From Collinsella aerofaciens (GTDB lineage: Bacteria > Actinomycetota > Coriobacteriia > Coriobacteriales > Coriobacteriaceae), in the NCBI RefSeq assembly GCF_902364355.1, contig NZ_CABJDK010000001.1:368264-432263 (forward strand): a stretch of DNA of 64,000 nt, given 5' to 3'. The notes below the pieces were generated by a model, which was given only the letters and a program-made list of their open reading frames with translations, was not told the DNA's origin and searched no databases. This document shows, in pieces, positions 32,104 through 40,521 of this stretch. Position 1 is the stretch's first letter. Each line of letters opens with the position of its first letter. The translations under genes were made by a program, and so were the position numbers.

Positions 32104-34068
32104 CTAGTACATCTTTGCGCCGGCGGGGATGGAAGCGTCGAGCTGGATCAGATTGAGACGCTCCTCGCCCTCCTCCTCGTGGATAGCGCTGATGAGCATG
32201 CCGCAGCTGGGAATGCCCATCATCTTGCGCGGAGGCAGGTTGGTGATGGCGAGCAAGGTCTTGCCGACCAGGTCCTCGGGCTCATAATAACCGTGAATGC
32301 CGGAGAGGATGGTACGGTCGGTGCCGGTGCCGTCGTCGAGCGTAAAGTTCAGCAGCTTCTTGGACTTCTTGACGGCCTCGCACGCCTTGACCTTCACAGC
32401 GCGGAAATCGCTCTTGGAGAAGGTATCAAAGTCGACGAACTCCTCAAACAGCGGCTCGACGGCGATCTTGGAGTAATCAACCGTGGGCTTGAGCGGCTTG
32501 ACGAAGGGGCTCGCGGTGTTGCCGGCCTCGGCAGCCTTGGCGGCAGCGGCACCGGACTGGAAACCCTTCTCGGGCTTCATGTGCGGGAACAGCAGCACGT
32601 CGCGGATGGAAGCCTGGTTGGTGAGCAGCATGACCACGCGATCGATACCGATGCCGATGCCGCCCGCAGGAGGCATACCGTACTCGAGGGCGCGCACGTA
32701 ATCCTCGTCGTACTCCATGGCCTCGTCGTCGCCGCCAGCCTTCTCGGCCATCTGGGCGGCAAAGCGCTCGGCCTGGTCGACCGGGTCGTTGAGCTCGGAG
32801 AACGCGTTGGCGTACTCGTGACCGGCGATAACCAGCTCAAAGCGGTGCGTCAGGCGCGGGTCGTCCTCAAAGCGCTTGGCAAGCGGGCTGACCTCGATGG
32901 GGTAATCGCACACGAACGTGGGGTTGACGATGGTGTCCTCGCCCAGCTCATCGTAGATCTCGGCGATAATCTTGCCGGCGGTCCACTCGGGCTTAATCTC
33001 CAGGCCCTTCTCGCGCGCGGCAGCAGCAAGCTCCTCGACCGGCGTATCGATGGTGACCTGTTTGCCGAGCACGTCGGAGACGATGTCGGTCATGGGACGG
33101 CTGGCCCACTCACCAGAAAGGTCGATGGTCTGGCCCTGGTACTCGATGACCTCGGGGTTGCCGATGGCCTTGTTAGCCGCCTTAATGACACCCTGGGCGA
33201 GCGCCTTCATGCCCTCGAGGTCGGAGAAGGCACGATAGGCCTCCATCGTGGTGAACTCGGGGTTGTGGGTAAGGTCCATGCCCTCGTTACGGAAGATACG
33301 GCCGATCTCGAACACGCGCTCAAAACCGCCGACGATGCAGCGCTTGAGGTGCAGCTCGGTAGCAATGCGCAGGTAGCACTCCTGATCGAGCGCGTTGAAG
33401 TGCGTGATGAACGGCTTGGCAGTAGCGCCGCCCTGGATGGTCTGCAGGATGGGGGTCTCGACCTCCATGTAGCCGTCGGACTCCATAAAGCGACGGAAGG
33501 TGGAGAGAATCTGCGAACGCTTACGGAACGTCTCGCGAACGTCGTCGTTGGCGATCAGGTCAACATAGCGCTGGCGATAGCGGGTCTCCTTGTCGGAAAG
33601 ACCGTGGAACTTCTCGGGCAGCGGACGAACGGCCTTGGCAAGCAGGGTCGCGCTCTTAGGGGCAACGGAAAGCTGGCCGCGCTGGGTGCGCACAACCACG
33701 CCGGTCACGCCCAGGATGTCGCCCAGGTCGAGGGACTTGAGCGTATTCCAGGCAGCCTCGTCCATGTCGTTGATGCGGCAGAACAGCTGAATCTCGGCAG
33801 TCGCATCGCGTACGACGATGAACATGATCTTGCCCTGACCGCGCTTGGCGACCACACGGCCGCCGATCTTCACGACGTCCTCGGTGTCCTCGCCATCGGC
33901 AAGCTCGGCGTACTTAGCCTCGATATCGGCAACGTAGTCCTCAAGCTCAGAGTGCTCGGGATAGGGGTTCTGGCCCGCCTCGAACAGGGCGGCGCGCTTG
34001 GCCAGGCGGGTGGCGCGCTCGTCGTTGAGCGTCGATGCCTGATCTGCGGCGTTCTGGTTCTCTGCCAT
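32104..34068 (-). CDS. lysS: Lysyl-tRNA synthetase (class II) with C-terminal tRNA-binding domain
   Basis: 654 aa; typical bacterial LysRS has about 490-510. The OB anticodon domain (about 50-170) and class II core are complete (motif 1 near VETPILQTIQGGATAKPF, motif 2 FRNEGMDLTHNPEFT, motif 3 GIGIGIDRVVMLL). After about residue 540 the chain continues into a Trbp111/EMAPII-type OB domain (FRAVKVKACEAVKKSKKLLNFTLDDG..RTILSGIHGYY), like the tail of MetRS. The extra domain should raise tRNA affinity. It is followed upstream in the chromosome by greA, a frequent neighbour. Confidence 0.94.
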   Translation of the reverse strand: MAENQNAADQASTLNDERATRLAKRAALFEAGQNPYPEHSELEDYVADIEAKYAELADGEDTEDVVKIGGRVVAKRGQGKIMFIVVRDATAEIQLFCRINDMDEAAWNTLKSLDLGDILGVTGVVVRTQRGQLSVAPKSATLLAKAVRPLPEKFHGLSDKETRYRQRYVDLIANDDVRETFRKRSQILSTFRRFMESDGYMEVETPILQTIQGGATAKPFITHFNALDQECYLRIATELHLKRCIVGGFERVFEIGRIFRNEGMDLTHNPEFTTMEAYRAFSDLEGMKALAQGVIKAANKAIGNPEVIEYQGQTIDLSGEWASRPMTDIVSDVLGKQVTIDTPVEELAAAAREKGLEIKPEWTAGKIIAEIYDELGEDTIVNPTFVCDYPIEVSPLAKRFEDDPRLTHRFELVIAGHEYANAFSELNDPVDQAERFAAQMAEKAGGDDEAMEYDEDYVRALEYGMPPAGGIGIGIDRVVMLLTNQASIRDVLLFPHMKPEKGFQSGAAAAKAAEAGNTASPFVKPLKPTVDYSKIAVEPLFEEFVDFDTFSKSDFRAVKVKACEAVKKSKKLLNFTLDDGTGTDRTILSGIHGYYEPEDLVGKTLLAITNLPPRKMMGIPSCGMLISAIHEEEGEERLNLIQLDASIPAGAKMY

Positions 34069-34086
34069 AAGTTAGCTCCTCAAACT

Positions 34087-34123
34087 AAAACGCTCCCCAG
34101 GATTCGGTCCCAGGGAGCGAAAA
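34087..34123 (-). terminator. Terminator of greA
   Basis: Minus strand: CGCTCCCTGGGACC / CCTGGGGAGCG stem with small bulges, then TTTTAGTTTG, 25 bp after the greA stop. It separates greA from lysS. Confidence 0.75.
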
Positions 34124-34147
34124 CATACCTTTACGCGGGACCGTGGT

Positions 34148-34618
34148 CTAGCGTGCAATCTTGGCGATGGTGTAGACGCGAGTCTTGCCGGAAGGCGTAA
34201 CGACCTCGACGGAGTCGCCCTCGCCGTGACCGATGATGGCGTGGCCGACCGGAGACTCGTTGGAAATCTTGTGCTCGAGCGAGTTGGTCTCGGTGGTACC
34301 GACGAGCGTGACTTCCATGACCTCACCGTTGGGATCAATCAGAGAAACGGTGGAACCGATGGAGACGGTCAGATCACCTGTGGTGGCAGCAACCTGAGCG
34401 TTGGCAAGGATGGCCTGGATCTCGGCAATACGAGCGGCGTTCTGGGCCTGCTTGTCCTTAGCGGCGTCGTACTCGGAGTTCTCCGAAAGGTCGCCGAACG
34501 CGCGGGCTTCCTTGATGTCCTCGACGATCTCCTTGGCGTAATCGCCCTCACGCCAAGCGAGCTCCTCGACGAGCTTCTGGCGGCCCTCAGCGGTCAGTAC
34601 GATCTGGCTTGCGTCCAT
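34148..34618 (-). CDS. greA: Transcription elongation factor GreA
   Basis: 156 aa from the ATG after GGGGAG (34618). The N-terminal coiled coil (1-75) carries acidic residues at the tip (AFGDLSENSEYDAAKD), which enter the polymerase channel and stimulate RNA cleavage. The C-terminal FKBP-like domain has ESPVGHAIIGHGEGDSVEV. It rescues backtracked RNA polymerase. It is a single-gene unit between lysS and tatA, bounded by terminators. Confidence 0.95.
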   Translation of the reverse strand: MDASQIVLTAEGRQKLVEELAWREGDYAKEIVEDIKEARAFGDLSENSEYDAAKDKQAQNAARIAEIQAILANAQVAATTGDLTVSIGSTVSLIDPNGEVMEVTLVGTTETNSLEHKISNESPVGHAIIGHGEGDSVEVVTPSGKTRVYTIAKIAR

Positions 34619-34665
34619 ACGGATATCTCCCCAACTCTGATCAAACAATCAACTGTCAACAAAAC

Positions 34666-34699
34666 GAAAAAGACCGGCTAGCCTGCGGGCAAGCCGGTC
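34666..34699 (-). terminator. Terminator of tatA
   Basis: Minus strand: GACCGGCTTGCC pairs with GGCTAGCCGGTC with one mismatch, then TTTTTCG. It lies 25 bp after the tatA stop. Confidence 0.88.
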
Positions 34700-34724
34700 A
34701 GGTGCTCACCCCAAAGGGATGGGA

Positions 34725-35000
34725 CTACTCTGCGTCCGCGTCGCTGTCCTCTGCCTGCTTCTTCTTGGCAGCAGCGAGCTTGGCCTCGAGCTCAGCGATC
34801 TCCTTGTCCTCCTCGGACTGCTCGACCACGACCTCCTCGGCCTGCTTGGTCTCGGCCTTATCGTCGCCCTCCATACCCTCGCGGATATTCTTGACGGTAG
34901 AGCCGAGGGACTTGCCGAGCTTCGGCAGGTTCTTGGGCCCGAAGATAATCAGGACAACGACGAGAATAATGATGAGCTCAGGAGCCCTCAGTCCAAACAT
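34725..35000 (-). CDS. tatA: Sec-independent protein translocase subunit TatA
   Basis: 91 aa from ATG 35000 after GGAGG. The N-terminal membrane segment (ELIIILVVVLIIFG, 8-21), F-G-P-K hinge and amphipathic helix (NLPKLGKSLGSTVKNIREGM) are the TatA/B signature. The charged Glu/Lys/Ala-rich tail follows. tatB and tatC are not adjacent, so it may work as a dual-function TatA (inference). Downstream is a terminator. Confidence 0.88.
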   Translation of the reverse strand: MFGLRAPELIIILVVVLIIFGPKNLPKLGKSLGSTVKNIREGMEGDDKAETKQAEEVVVEQSEEDKEIAELEAKLAAAKKKQAEDSDADAE

Positions 35001-35112
35001 GTAGACCTCCACAATACAGCGAGACAAGCTCGAATGAGTATACCGCGGGTATCGCGGTATCACAACAATAGCTAAAAAAAGGGACCGCAAGAAGCGGTCC
35101 CTCCTCATGCTC

Positions 35113-35189
35113 TGGTCGGGTTGACTGGATTTGAACCAGCGACCCCTGCGTCCCGAACGCAGTGCTCTACCAAACTGAGCCACAACCCG
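35113..35189 (-). tRNA. tRNA-Pro (CGG)
   Basis: 77 nt with encoded CCA. Acceptor CGGGTTG pairs with CAACCCG. The anticodon stem TGCGT / ACGCA with loop TCGGG gives CGG. A lone gene upstream of tatA. Confidence 0.94.
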
Positions 35190-35238
35190 TTAGCTCGACT
35201 ATAGTAACAAAGATTTTCGCCGCGTGCTAGAGAAATTT

Positions 35239-36135
35239 TTATTTCTTTGGCGCGTCGATTTGAACCGTGTTGGGAATAAGCTCAGTCGCGCAGGCCCACC
35301 AGCCATTTTGCTGGGCAGCGTCAGCAAGCCTTTCGGCCGTGGCGGCGGTGTCGCAAATGGCAAACGAGCAGGCGCCCGATCCGCACACATCTACAGCAAC
35401 GGTGCCGTCCTGTTTACGCAGCCAATCGAGAACCGTTTGTATCTGCGGCTCCATCTGTGCGGAAATGACACCCAGGTTGTTATGGATGAGCGCATATGCC
35501 GTCTCGGCATCACCAGCACGCAAGGCAGAAGCTATCGCGCCGGGCTTGTCTGCAGGCACCGGGGCCTCGTCAAAGCGCCGATACGCTTCAACCGTTGAAA
35601 CGCTCGCCTCGCGCGGTTTGACCAATACGACGGGTGTCGCCGGAAGCGCAGGATACTCAGTGGCCAGTACGTCTCCCCCGCCCACGTAGAATGCGGGACT
35701 CGCGTGCAGAAAGAACGGCACGTCGGCGCCAATGCCGCGGGCGATGTCATCGAGCGCGGGGTCAGTGCGATCGATGCCCCAGAGCTCCGCCAAGGCGACA
35801 ATGACCGCGGCCGCATCCGTCGAGGGGCCGCCCAGGCCGGCGCATAGCGGAATGCGCTTTTCGATCGTAACGCATACGTTGGCGTCGCGACCATAATGCT
35901 CGGCCATAGCAACCGCAGCCCGATACGCCGTATTCTTTTGCATGGGAAAATCTGATGCCGGAACCGTCTGGACGGTCAGCGCCGACGCAGGCGCGACCGT
36001 CACGGTATCGGCAAGACCGACGGCTGCCATCAGGGAATCAACCTTATGGTAGCCGCGGGCGTCGCGCTCGGTATGAACCCCCAGATAGAGGTTGATCTTT
36101 GCCGGCGCGGAAAGGGTCAGGGACCAATCGGTCAC
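35239..36135 (-). CDS. ispE: 4-diphosphocytidyl-2-C-methyl-D-erythritol kinase
   Basis: 298 aa of the GHMP kinase family. SAPAKINLYLGV at the N-terminus and the ATP loop IPLCAGLGGPSTDAAA (usual P..AGLGGGSSDAAA) are present, and the C-terminal motif is GSGACSFAI. The start is GTG 36135, eight bases after GAGGAG. It catalyses the fourth MEP-pathway step. It follows veg with a 2-bp gap, as veg-ispE lie together in Bacillus. Confidence 0.93.
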   Translation of the reverse strand: MTDWSLTLSAPAKINLYLGVHTERDARGYHKVDSLMAAVGLADTVTVAPASALTVQTVPASDFPMQKNTAYRAAVAMAEHYGRDANVCVTIEKRIPLCAGLGGPSTDAAAVIVALAELWGIDRTDPALDDIARGIGADVPFFLHASPAFYVGGGDVLATEYPALPATPVVLVKPREASVSTVEAYRRFDEAPVPADKPGAIASALRAGDAETAYALIHNNLGVISAQMEPQIQTVLDWLRKQDGTVAVDVCGSGACSFAICDTAATAERLADAAQQNGWWACATELIPNTVQIDAPKK

Positions 36136-36137
36136 CG

Positions 36138-36434
36138 CTAGTGCTCCTCGAGCTGATTGCCGAGCGGGGTAAAAATGTGCTCGCCGCTCTCGGGGTCGAA
36201 CAGCTCGACCTGCCCGGTGAGGACATCGATATACTGGTAGGACTGGCGCGACTTGCGGCCGCGGCGCTCGTCAACCTCGACGATAAAGACAGCGGGGTGG
36301 ACGCTCTTGATGGTGCCCATGCGCTCGACGACGCGGGTGCGGCCCATGTTGGCCTTCACCTTGACGCGATCGCCCACCATATCGGTCAGCTTCTCGTGGA
36401 TGTCGTCGACGTGATTGACTTCCATCTCTTCCAT
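36138..36434 (-). CDS. veg: Veg-family protein
   Basis: 98 aa from ATG 36434 after GGAGG. The block VGDRVKVKANMGRTRVVERMGTI followed by HPAVFIVEVDE and YQYIDVLTGQVELFD matches Veg (DUF1021), a small SH3-like protein of Gram-positives. In Bacillus, Veg is strongly expressed and promotes biofilm formation by an unclear route. The position before ispE supports the call. Confidence 0.87.
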   Translation of the reverse strand: MEEMEVNHVDDIHEKLTDMVGDRVKVKANMGRTRVVERMGTIKSVHPAVFIVEVDERRGRKSRQSYQYIDVLTGQVELFDPESGEHIFTPLGNQLEEH

Positions 36435-36463
36435 GAACAGGGCCTCCAGAAGGTGCAATTCAA

Positions 36464-36482
36464 AAAGGGGATAATACCCCTA
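36464..36482 (-). terminator. Short terminator upstream of veg
   Basis: Minus strand: AGGGG TATTAT CCCCT followed by TTTTG. It lies 30 bp before the veg start, so it either ends readthrough from dtd-side transcription or acts as a leader attenuator of veg. Confidence 0.55.
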
Positions 36483-36548
36483 AGATAGACAAAACTCTAA
36501 TACTATAGCACCCTGTTGCGACCACGCGCAAGTAGCTAATTTGGCTAC

Positions 36549-36995
36549 TTACAGATTGTCGGTATCGAGGACGATGGTGAATGGGCCGTCGTTGACCAAG
36601 TCGACTTTCATATCGGCGCCAAAGATGCCGTGCGCCACGTGTTCGACATCTTGGCGAACGAGCGTCAGGAAGTACTCGTAGAGCTCGTTGGCGACATCGG
36701 GGGCGCCGGCATCCGTAAACGATGGGCGGCGGCCGTGACGGCAATCGGCGAACAGCGTGAACTGCGACACCACGAGAACCTCGCCGTCGACATCGGCAAG
36801 TGCCAGGTTGGTCTTGCCGTTCTCGTCCTCGTTAATGCGCAAGCCCCGGAGCTTGCCCCACAGCTTATCGGCCTCGGCGCGCGTATCGCCGTGGCCCACG
36901 CCCAGCAGCACCAGGTAGCCACGTCCAATACGGCCCACGCACTCGCCGTCGACTGTCACGCCGGCGTTGAGCACGCGCTGCACTACCGCACGCAC
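36549..36995 (-). CDS. dtd: D-aminoacyl-tRNA deacylase
   Basis: 148 aa. It starts MRAVVQRVLNAGVTVDGE and holds the DTD signatures LVVSQFTLFADCRHGRRPSF (SQxT) and the C-terminal cis-Pro region DGPFTI (usual NGPVT with the G-P pair kept). It removes D-amino acids from tRNA. The start is GTG after GAGGAG, 3 bp after the rdgB stop, so it is coupled to rdgB. Confidence 0.94.
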   Translation of the reverse strand: MRAVVQRVLNAGVTVDGECVGRIGRGYLVLLGVGHGDTRAEADKLWGKLRGLRINEDENGKTNLALADVDGEVLVVSQFTLFADCRHGRRPSFTDAGAPDVANELYEYFLTLVRQDVEHVAHGIFGADMKVDLVNDGPFTIVLDTDNL

Positions 36996-36997
36996 GA

Positions 36998-37639
36998 CTA
37001 CTCCTCGCCCGTCAGTTTGGCGGATAGGTGCTCGAGCGCATGGAATCGATGACTGATGGCGTTCTTCTCGTCCGCCGTCAGCTCGGCCATGGTCTTGCCC
37101 GGCGTGTCGACCGGCAGGAACAGCGGGTCGTAGCCAAAGCCGTGATCGCCGCGGCCCTCGTGCGCGATAACGCCCTCGCAGGCGCCCTCGCCATAGGTGA
37201 CCAAACCGTCCGTGTCGATGAGCGCGACGACGCTCATAAAGCGCGCAGTGCGGTCCTCGTCGGCCACGCCTTCCAGGTTAACGAGAAGCTTGGCGTTGTT
37301 GGCGGCATCGTCTCCGTGCACGCCCGCATAGCGCGCGCTATACACGCCCGGCTCGCCGTCAAGCGCGTCGACGACCAAGCCAGAATCGTCGGCGATGGCC
37401 ATGAGCCCCGTCTCTTCGACGGCAGCCTGCGCCTTGATGATGGCGTTCTCCAAAAACGTCGTGCCGTTTTCCTCGGGGTCCTCAAAATCGCCCAGCTGGC
37501 CGAGCGCCACAAAGCGAACCTCGGGCATGACCTTGCCTAAAATGGCCTCGATCTCGGTGAGCTTATGGGCGTTGCCCGTTGCCACGACAATGGTCGCCGC
37601 CGGGTCGAGGGTGTCGATGTCGATCTTCTCAAGTGCCAT
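36998..37639 (-). CDS. rdgB: XTP/dITP diphosphatase (RdgB/HAM1)
   Basis: 213 aa. It contains VVATGNAHKLTEIEAIL at the N-terminus, the catalytic block ADDSGLVVDALDGEPGVYSARYAG and GFGYDPLFLP. It hydrolyses non-canonical purine triphosphates to protect DNA. It lies in the run rph-rdgB-dtd, a common arrangement with murI. Confidence 0.95.
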   Translation of the reverse strand: MALEKIDIDTLDPAATIVVATGNAHKLTEIEAILGKVMPEVRFVALGQLGDFEDPEENGTTFLENAIIKAQAAVEETGLMAIADDSGLVVDALDGEPGVYSARYAGVHGDDAANNAKLLVNLEGVADEDRTARFMSVVALIDTDGLVTYGEGACEGVIAHEGRGDHGFGYDPLFLPVDTPGKTMAELTADEKNAISHRFHALEHLSAKLTGEE

Positions 37640-37745
37640 GAGTGGTCTCCTTGTCTCTATAGCAATGCCGCGCCGAGGGCGACGAGGGCCTCCGCCTCTC
37701 CCCTCTCAATCAACGGCAGTCTTATACTTCGACGTTTTCCCAGAT

Positions 37746-37784
37746 AAAACCTGCCAAAATAAACCTGTCCCTTTTTGGCAGGTT
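37746..37784 (-). terminator. Terminator-like repeat, CCTGCCA stem (copy 2)
   Basis: Minus strand: AACCTGCCAAAA pairs with TTTTGGCAGGTT around a loop with GGGACAGG, then TTTATCTG. It begins inside the TAA stop of rph. The gene downstream, rdgB, starts 107 bp later. Confidence 0.75.
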
Positions 37785-38508
37785 AGGCGATGGCTTGGCG
37801 CTGAAGCTCGATGAGCTCGGCGATGCCTTTGTCGCCCAAGTCGAGCAGGGCGTTGAGGCGCTTACGGTCAAAGGGCGCCTGCTCGCCAGTGCCCTGGAGC
37901 TCGATCATCTCACCGGTGTCGGTGGCGACGAGGTTCATGTCGACTTCGGCATGGCTGTCCTCGGAATAATCGAGGTCAAGCAGCGTATTGCCGTCGACAA
38001 CGCCCATGGAGATTGCAGCCACCTGGCCGGTAAGCGGGATGCGCTCGATCTTGCCCGCCTCGACCCACATGGCGAGGGCGTCGTGCAGCGCCACCCAGGC
38101 GCCGGTGATGCTCGCTGTACGCGTGCCGCCATCGGCCTGAATCACATCGCAGTCGACGGTGACGGTGTACTCGCCGAGCGCCTTCATGTTGACGACGGTA
38201 CGCAGGCTGCGGCCAATGAGGCGCTCGATCTCCATGGAGCGGCCCTTGCGGTTGGCGTGCTCGCGCTTGCAGCGCTTGCCGGTCGACGCCGGCAGCATGG
38301 CGTATTCCGCGGTCACCCAGCCGGCCTTAGCTCCCTTTCGCCAGCCCGGCACGCCCTCCTCGATTGTGGCGGCGCACAACACGCGCGTGTCACCGAACTC
38401 GGCAAAACACGAGCCGTGGGCGTGCTTCATGACGCCACGGGCGAGCTTAACGGGGCGCAACTCGTTGGCGGCGCGACCGTTGGCGCGGTTGACCTGCATG
38501 TACTCCAT
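37783..38508 (-). CDS. rph: Ribonuclease PH
   Basis: 241 aa. GRAANELRPVKLARGVMKHAHGSC, then SRASE-like phosphate region (ASTGKRCKREHANRKGRS, RLIGRSLRTVV) and DCDVIQADGGTRTASITGA are the RNase PH signatures. It trims tRNA 3' ends with phosphate. The start ATG 38508 follows AAAGGA; the second ATG three codons on is too near a GGAG. The stop is fused with a hairpin repeat. Confidence 0.96.
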   Translation of the reverse strand: MEYMQVNRANGRAANELRPVKLARGVMKHAHGSCFAEFGDTRVLCAATIEEGVPGWRKGAKAGWVTAEYAMLPASTGKRCKREHANRKGRSMEIERLIGRSLRTVVNMKALGEYTVTVDCDVIQADGGTRTASITGAWVALHDALAMWVEAGKIERIPLTGQVAAISMGVVDGNTLLDLDYSEDSHAEVDMNLVATDTGEMIELQGTGEQAPFDRKRLNALLDLGDKGIAELIELQRQAIA

Positions 38509-38562
38509 AGAAAAATCCTTTCGGCAAAAGGTGTGGCGAAGGCTCTGACGGCGGCCTTACAT

Positions 38563-39447
38563 CTATTTCAGCTCATCGATATCGATATGCTCAATGCTCT
38601 TGAGCGGCTGACCAAAGATAAAGCTGCCCGCCACCGCAAACTCGGCAATGTTATCGGCCGTCGTGGCAAAACGATGCTGCGGCTCGGCGGCGACGCCCGC
38701 CAGCTGCTCGCGGCGCGTGAGGATATCGGTCAGCTCGCGCGTGGTCTCCTCGGCGGAACTCACGACGCGTACCCCAGGCCCCAGCGCATGGCGGATAGGT
38801 CCCACCAACAGCGGAAAATGCGTACAGCCGAGCACCACGGTATCGATACCGTGGTCGCGCAGCGGCTCAACCGTGGCACCCACCAGCGCACGCACGGCAG
38901 GCGTATCGAAGATGTCCTCGTTCTCAAGCCACTGCTCTTGCAGATGCGCACCCGAGGCGAGCTCGTGTTCGACAACCTCGACAAAGCTCGAGGCGGGGCA
39001 GCCGTATACGTCGACGCCGGCATCTAGATCCTGAATGGCGCGCGTGTAAGCGCCCGAGCGAATGGTGAGGTTGGTGGCGAGCACGCCCACGCGACGCGAA
39101 CGGGTGCTGTTGATTGCCGCACGGGCACCCGGCGCGATCACGCCGATCACGGGAACGTCGAGCACCTGCTGGGCCAGACGTAAGGCCGCAGCTGTCGCCG
39201 TGTTGCAGGCGATGACCATAATCTTGACGTCGTGCTTCGACAGCCAACGGCCCGCCTGCAACGCAAACGAGCGCACCTCATCCTCAGTGCGCGTGCCGTA
39301 GGGGCAGCGTTTGGTGTCGCCGAAGTAGTAGACGGACTCGTGCGGCAGCGCCGTCGCGATGGCGCGCGCAACCGTCAGACCGCCCAGGCCAGAATCGAAC
39401 ACACCGATCGGGCGCGTGTCGCCTGCCGGATTCTCGATATCGGACAT
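38563..39447 (-). CDS. murI: Glutamate racemase
   Basis: 294 aa. It has FDSGLGGLTVARAI at the N-terminus, the first catalytic Cys in VIACNTATAAAL and the second in VLGCTHFPLL. It makes D-glutamate for peptidoglycan. It precedes rph by 54 bp on the same strand; murE is 1 kb upstream, so wall synthesis genes cluster here. Confidence 0.95.
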   Translation of the reverse strand: MSDIENPAGDTRPIGVFDSGLGGLTVARAIATALPHESVYYFGDTKRCPYGTRTEDEVRSFALQAGRWLSKHDVKIMVIACNTATAAALRLAQQVLDVPVIGVIAPGARAAINSTRSRRVGVLATNLTIRSGAYTRAIQDLDAGVDVYGCPASSFVEVVEHELASGAHLQEQWLENEDIFDTPAVRALVGATVEPLRDHGIDTVVLGCTHFPLLVGPIRHALGPGVRVVSSAEETTRELTDILTRREQLAGVAAEPQHRFATTADNIAEFAVAGSFIFGQPLKSIEHIDIDELK

Positions 39448-39498
39448 TACCTCACCAGTCTCTCTCGAAAAGACATATCCAAGTGCGGCGACGCCGCG

Positions 39499-40410
39499 CT
39501 ACGAACGCGCCGCGACCAGCAGCTCTGCCGTCGCCGCCCAACCGTCGACAATTTTGCCGCGCGTAACGAAAGCGTTCTCGCAAGCAGCCAGGAACTCGGG
39601 CGCGCCGGCGCTGGTCAAACCGTTCTCGACCAGGCAGAACGTGCCCACGTGGTCAGCCATGTAGAAGTCAGACTCGGAATCGCCGAGTGCCAGCGTCTCC
39701 TCGCGCTCGATACCCAGGTGCTCGCAGAAACGTGCGATGGCAACGCCCTTGTTGAGGCCGGAGGGATTGATGTTAAACGCGCGGCCATCCTCGACGCGTT
39801 CGAGCTCGAGCGTCGTCGGCTTGGACAGATGCGTCAGGTGACCGTTACAGGCCCAGACCAGGCCGCAGCCGGCCTCGTCCAGGATGGCCTGGACCTCGTC
39901 GTCGGGCACATCGCCGCGCATGCCGACGGTGACCTCGCGGTACTTGTAGCCAGTCGACATGTCATTGTGGTACTCGATCTTATGCGGCCAGCGGGCGAGA
40001 ATCTTCTCGCACACGCCGGTCTGCTCGATCACCTGATGCGGCGTGAGGCCGCAGGCGGGGTCGTAGGGCATATCGCCGGTCAGATACTCCCAATCGTTGG
40101 CCTTGAGATCATACATGACCAGGCCGCCCATCTCACCGATGTAGGAGTTGAGGCCGAGCACGCGCGCATCCTCGTGGATCATGGTGCGGTTGCGGCCCGA
40201 GGTGGGGACCACCTGGATGCCGGCGCGGGCAAGTGCCACGACAGCCTCGACGAGCTTGGTCGAGGGATTGCCGTCGTTGTCGCGCAGCACGCACGAGCCG
40301 GGCGCGAGCATGGTGGCGTCCAGGTCGGTAAAGACGTACTTAACCTTGGCAAGGCGCTCGCGCATCTCGCCCGAAAGCTCAGCGACGGTCGGCAGGGTAT
40401 TGTGGGACAT
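39499..40410 (-). CDS. HAD-superfamily IIB (Cof-type) hydrolase
   Basis: 303 aa from ATG 40410 after GGAG; an in-frame GTG two codons upstream is less likely. Motif I is YVFTDLDATMLAPG (catalytic D-x-D), motif II lies in VVPTSGRN, motif III has the Lys of NPSGLNKGVAIARF and motif IV is LALGDSESDFYMAD. A large cap domain lies between motifs II and III. Substrates are likely sugar phosphates, but the specific one is unknown. It lies between murE and murI. Confidence 0.87.
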   Translation of the reverse strand: MSHNTLPTVAELSGEMRERLAKVKYVFTDLDATMLAPGSCVLRDNDGNPSTKLVEAVVALARAGIQVVPTSGRNRTMIHEDARVLGLNSYIGEMGGLVMYDLKANDWEYLTGDMPYDPACGLTPHQVIEQTGVCEKILARWPHKIEYHNDMSTGYKYREVTVGMRGDVPDDEVQAILDEAGCGLVWACNGHLTHLSKPTTLELERVEDGRAFNINPSGLNKGVAIARFCEHLGIEREETLALGDSESDFYMADHVGTFCLVENGLTSAGAPEFLAACENAFVTRGKIVDGWAATAELLVAARS

Positions 40411-40521
40411 GGTCACTCCATTACGTAGAAGGGGCTTCTGGTCTTAGGCGGCGCGCCTCGCTTGAGGGGGAACGCGCTTGCAACGGCAGCGCGCTCAGGG
40501 CGCCGCCGCCATCATGGTTCA

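Noticed and set aside
34069..34147. T-box leader upstream of lysS
   Set aside because: The gap is 79 bp and is filled by the greA terminator, too short for a T-box. The gap upstream of cysS is even smaller.
32017..34200. Plus-strand frame of 727 codons across lysS
   Set aside because: Antisense shadow of lysS: Leu/Gly/Val/Asp-rich with no domain.
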